DNA of 24,630 nt from JASFYU01 sp045046905 (GTDB lineage Bacteria; Bacteroidota; Bacteroidia; Flavobacteriales; Flavobacteriaceae). The stretch covers positions 1 to 24,630 of the forward strand of contig JASFYU010000065.1 in assembly GCA_045046905.1 (NCBI GenBank), written 5' to 3'. This document shows, one piece after another, positions 22,821 through 24,630 of the stretch. The translations under genes were made by a program, and so were the position numbers. The notes under the pieces are model-generated. The model ran no database searches. It was not told the DNA's origin and was given only the letters and a program-made list of their open reading frames with translations. The first letter of the stretch is position 1; each line of letters begins with the position of its first letter.

Positions 22821-24401
22821 TTACTCTAAAACCACCGTACTGTACTGGGCGATTACACTTAAAGAACGGTCCGTATTATTATCTATATGATACCCTTTAT
22901 GAATAAAACTGTTTAGATTTTGGGTTTTCTCCAAGGTTAAAGCAGTAGAATGAAAGAACTTTGAATTCGTTCCGTTTACATATATGGTATAAGATGAGTT
23001 GGGCAAAACACACTCGAACTCGGCATTCTGCAAGGAGACATCAAGCACTTTAAAGTCCTTTGAAATCGAGTTGATACGCAAAGGCCCCAAATCATTTTTG
23101 ACAAAGGCACTTTGCAGCAACTTACCTATGACCACATCAGATGAAGTGGCGCTCAACCGTAAGTTGAGTACCTCTTTCAAATGTACATAGTCCGAGTAAT
23201 TCACCTGCAATTGCCCGTAATTCCAGTTTTGAACGCTAACAGGAGAATAGGAGGCCCTGATTATGGTCTCTTCACCATCAATTGTAGCGGCCAACAAACT
23301 GGAATGTGAAACGGTCGCTTTAATATTCCTGGTATTCTCTGCCAATATCACTTCACCGTGTCGTACATTCATTTTAATTTTGGTCGCTTTGGGCATTTTT
23401 ATTTTGATGGTTTTTTTAACTTTATAATTTTTGTTCTCGCCATCCGAAGAGAAGTAAAAAATATTGGGTGCTATATTCATGTTGCTAGAATCTCTTTGTA
23501 ACATGCGATCCTTTATAGCTATTGCCTGCATCGTATTGCGTTTTGCATCCTGCACCTCTATGACCTTCATTCGATTTTTCTCTTGCTTTTCGATAATCCG
23601 CGCTCTAGACTCCATTCTTTTTTCTCGCAACCGCTCTTTTTTTTCCATCATTTTTTCACTTTTGGCCTCCATACGTTCGCTCCATTCCTCTAGCTTTTGT
23701 TCATAATTCTTGTTGAAACCTTTTGAAAATTCTTTCTGCCATTTCTTCAAGTATTTTTCTCCATCCTTTTTAAAGGCCTCATAATCGAATTCCTGTAGTG
23801 GCATGGGTGGCATGGGCGGTATTTCTATTAACCCAGCAATCTCCGGCACAAAGAACTCCATATTCATGATTTCAGGGATCTCTATAGGAAAGGCCCCCAT
23901 ATGTGAGATTTCGGGGAACTCAAAATGAAAATTGTTCATGCCATCAAAGTTTTGAGCAAAAACAAAAGTATTTTCTATTCCCGTAGAGATACTGACTTTT
24001 TCGCTGTTCCCAACAATTTCAATACCTCCATGCTCAAAATATTGTTCGGCCTCTTCTTTTGAAACCCCATCGATTTCGATTGTCGCCTCGATAGATACTT
24101 CTGGCCTGTTCCAAGTCTCAAATTCAATATCGGCATGACTGGTATTGATATCAAGAACGGTTTCACTCGAGGCCTTAAAGCTCTCTTTATAGGTTTTGGT
24201 CTGTTTTTGCCCATAGGCTCCCATGCTGATTAGGCATAGAATAAAAACAGCTCTAGTCAATAAGCTTGGAGCAAGCCTGCCTGACGGCCAGACCGGCCCA
24301 CTAGGCATAGAAAAGGGAAAAACCCCAATCTTTTCGATACAGAGTATCAGGCAATTAAACCCACTGGTAGGATTAAATGGTATTTGTTTCAACTTGTTCA
24401 T
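22821..24401 (-). CDS. DUF4097-like exported protein with coiled coil and repeat-altered signal peptide
   Basis: A 526-residue protein. A hydrophobic export segment is LLTRAVFILCLISMGAYGQ, but 48 residues precede it: MNKLKQ plus a stretch encoded by the dispersed repeat 24271-24377 (with Pro- and Gly-rich text such as PSGPVWPSGRLAPS). Without it, MNKLKQ joined to the hydrophobic core would be a normal signal peptide. Then come a DUF4097-type beta region (LDINTSHADIEFETWNRPEV), an EF/P-rich stretch, a charged coiled coil around 210-300 (KKERLREKRMESRARIIEKQ) and a second beta region with a GEVILAENTRNIKATVSHSS pattern. The family is thought to form beta-helix surface or periplasmic proteins. 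It follows an anti-sigma-like gene and overlaps its end by 29 bases. Confidence 0.8.
   Translation of the reverse strand: MNKLKQIPFNPTSGFNCLILCIEKIGVFPFSMPSGPVWPSGRLAPSLLTRAVFILCLISMGAYGQKQTKTYKESFKASSETVLDINTSHADIEFETWNRPEVSIEATIEIDGVSKEEAEQYFEHGGIEIVGNSEKVSISTGIENTFVFAQNFDGMNNFHFEFPEISHMGAFPIEIPEIMNMEFFVPEIAGLIEIPPMPPMPLQEFDYEAFKKDGEKYLKKWQKEFSKGFNKNYEQKLEEWSERMEAKSEKMMEKKERLREKRMESRARIIEKQEKNRMKVIEVQDAKRNTMQAIAIKDRMLQRDSSNMNIAPNIFYFSSDGENKNYKVKKTIKIKMPKATKIKMNVRHGEVILAENTRNIKATVSHSSLLAATIDGEETIIRASYSPVSVQNWNYGQLQVNYSDYVHLKEVLNLRLSATSSDVVIGKLLQSAFVKNDLGPLRINSISKDFKVLDVSLQNAEFECVLPNSSYTIYVNGTNSKFFHSTALTLEKTQNLNSFIHKGYHIDNNTDRSLSVIAQYSTVVLE
24271..24377. repeat. Palindromic dispersed repeat, copy B, inside a coding frame
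   Basis: Ends match those of 21333-21414 (gcaagcctgcc at one end, ttaaacccactggtaggatt and aaa at the other). It lies between codon 8 and the hydrophobic core of the DUF4097-like signal peptide and reads through in frame on the minus strand. Its far end touches the stop codon (24373-24375) of the upstream anti-sigma-like gene. Confidence 0.75.
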
Positions 24402-24630
24402 TTTTTGATGATTTTAATGCGTTCAATTTCTCTTTTAATTTGTGCAATAATTGCAGCCGTAGCTGTAAGTTTTTGATTAATGCGGTAATAGTCTGGTCAT
24501 TGGGGCCCATTTGATTTAACTCTACATTCAACGTTTTATATTCTTGGTTCAGTTCAGAAAGCTGGTACATAAAATCATCGACCATTGTTTTATTCCTATT
24601 TGAAATCTGCAACTTTGAAAGTTCAAGGTT
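24373..24630 (-). CDS. Anti-sigma-like protein, C-terminal part (runs off the window)
   Basis: The frame is open to the window edge and ends ...KSSKNEQVETNTI. The visible 85 residues are predicted coiled coil (FMYQLSELNQEYKTLNVELN, then QLRLQLLHKLKEKLNALK). In flavobacteria, proteins with this heptad-rich end and an ENTI-like terminus follow an ECF sigma factor gene and precede a DUF4097-type gene; the order fits here, so this is probably the C-terminus of that anti-sigma-like protein. The TTG at 24612 and ATG at 24585 are internal codons rather than starts. The N-terminus lies beyond 24630. Family assignment rests on recollection of the terminus and context. Confidence 0.65.
   Translation of the reverse strand, partial: NLELSKLQISNRNKTMVDDFMYQLSELNQEYKTLNVELNQMGPNDQTITALIKNLQLRLQLLHKLKEKLNALKSSKNEQVETNTI

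Noticed and set aside
1..24630. CRISPR array, tRNA or rRNA genes
   Set aside because: No regularly spaced direct repeats, no cloverleaf-like sequence and no rRNA-like conserved blocks were found on reading through.

Overview
The window reads as chromosomal DNA of a marine-type member of the Bacteroidota, most likely family Flavobacteriaceae. The evidence is a long SecA with the Bacteroidota-type tail, a DUF2795 protein directly before secA behind a textbook TTG-N19-TAnnTTTG promoter, a Tat-exported Gfo/Idh/MocA oxidoreductase, an anti-sigma-like protein ending in NTI followed by a DUF4097-like protein, and small secreted proteins ending in ...KRNKAKLA. No rRNA, tRNA, CRISPR array or intact transposase gene was seen.

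Layout. (1) 1-4.2 kb: on the minus strand pssA followed by an lgt start that is cut off by a 91-bp dispersed repeat. Divergent from it lie a DUF4105/Lnb-type membrane protein and an ABC-F ATPase with overlapping stop and start. Lgt and the Lnb family are both lipoprotein-acylation functions, so this corner looks like an envelope/lipoprotein locus. (2) 4.2-9.6 kb: a shrunken methyltransferase-like protein, a 46-aa membrane peptide, a PduO-type cobalamin adenosyltransferase, DUF2795 and secA. (3) 9.6-16.2 kb: a repeat-bearing gap, a HisKA_2-type sensor kinase, a small secreted protein (paralogue 1), then a YbbP/YbbA-type ABC exporter divergent from a TesA-like SGNH lipoprotein, an arrangement also known from E. 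coli. (4) 16.2-19.8 kb: two nearly identical 391-bp units, each holding another copy of the small secreted protein, flank an AraC-family regulator and a membrane-anchored SnoaL-like protein; msrA follows with a clear terminator. (5) 19.9-24.6 kb: the Gfo/Idh/MocA protein, then a repeat-rich stretch (palindromic repeat, a 152-bp MITE-like element with terminal inverted repeats, a second copy of the 91-bp repeat), a CBM9-like pseudogene with three lesions, and a DUF4097-like gene whose signal-peptide region has been lengthened in frame by a dispersed repeat, preceded by the end of an anti-sigma-like gene.

The least explained signal is the three-member small secreted protein family. All three genes carry the same 173-nt upstream region without gaps, including a 49-nt element starting exactly 96 nt before each start codon, direct repeats 22 nt apart and potential hairpins. 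This looks like a small regulon or an RNA-regulated leader attached to uncharacterised secreted peptides. The other theme is repeat-driven remodelling of envelope genes: lgt is truncated, the DUF4097-like signal peptide is altered and the CBM9-like gene is decaying.
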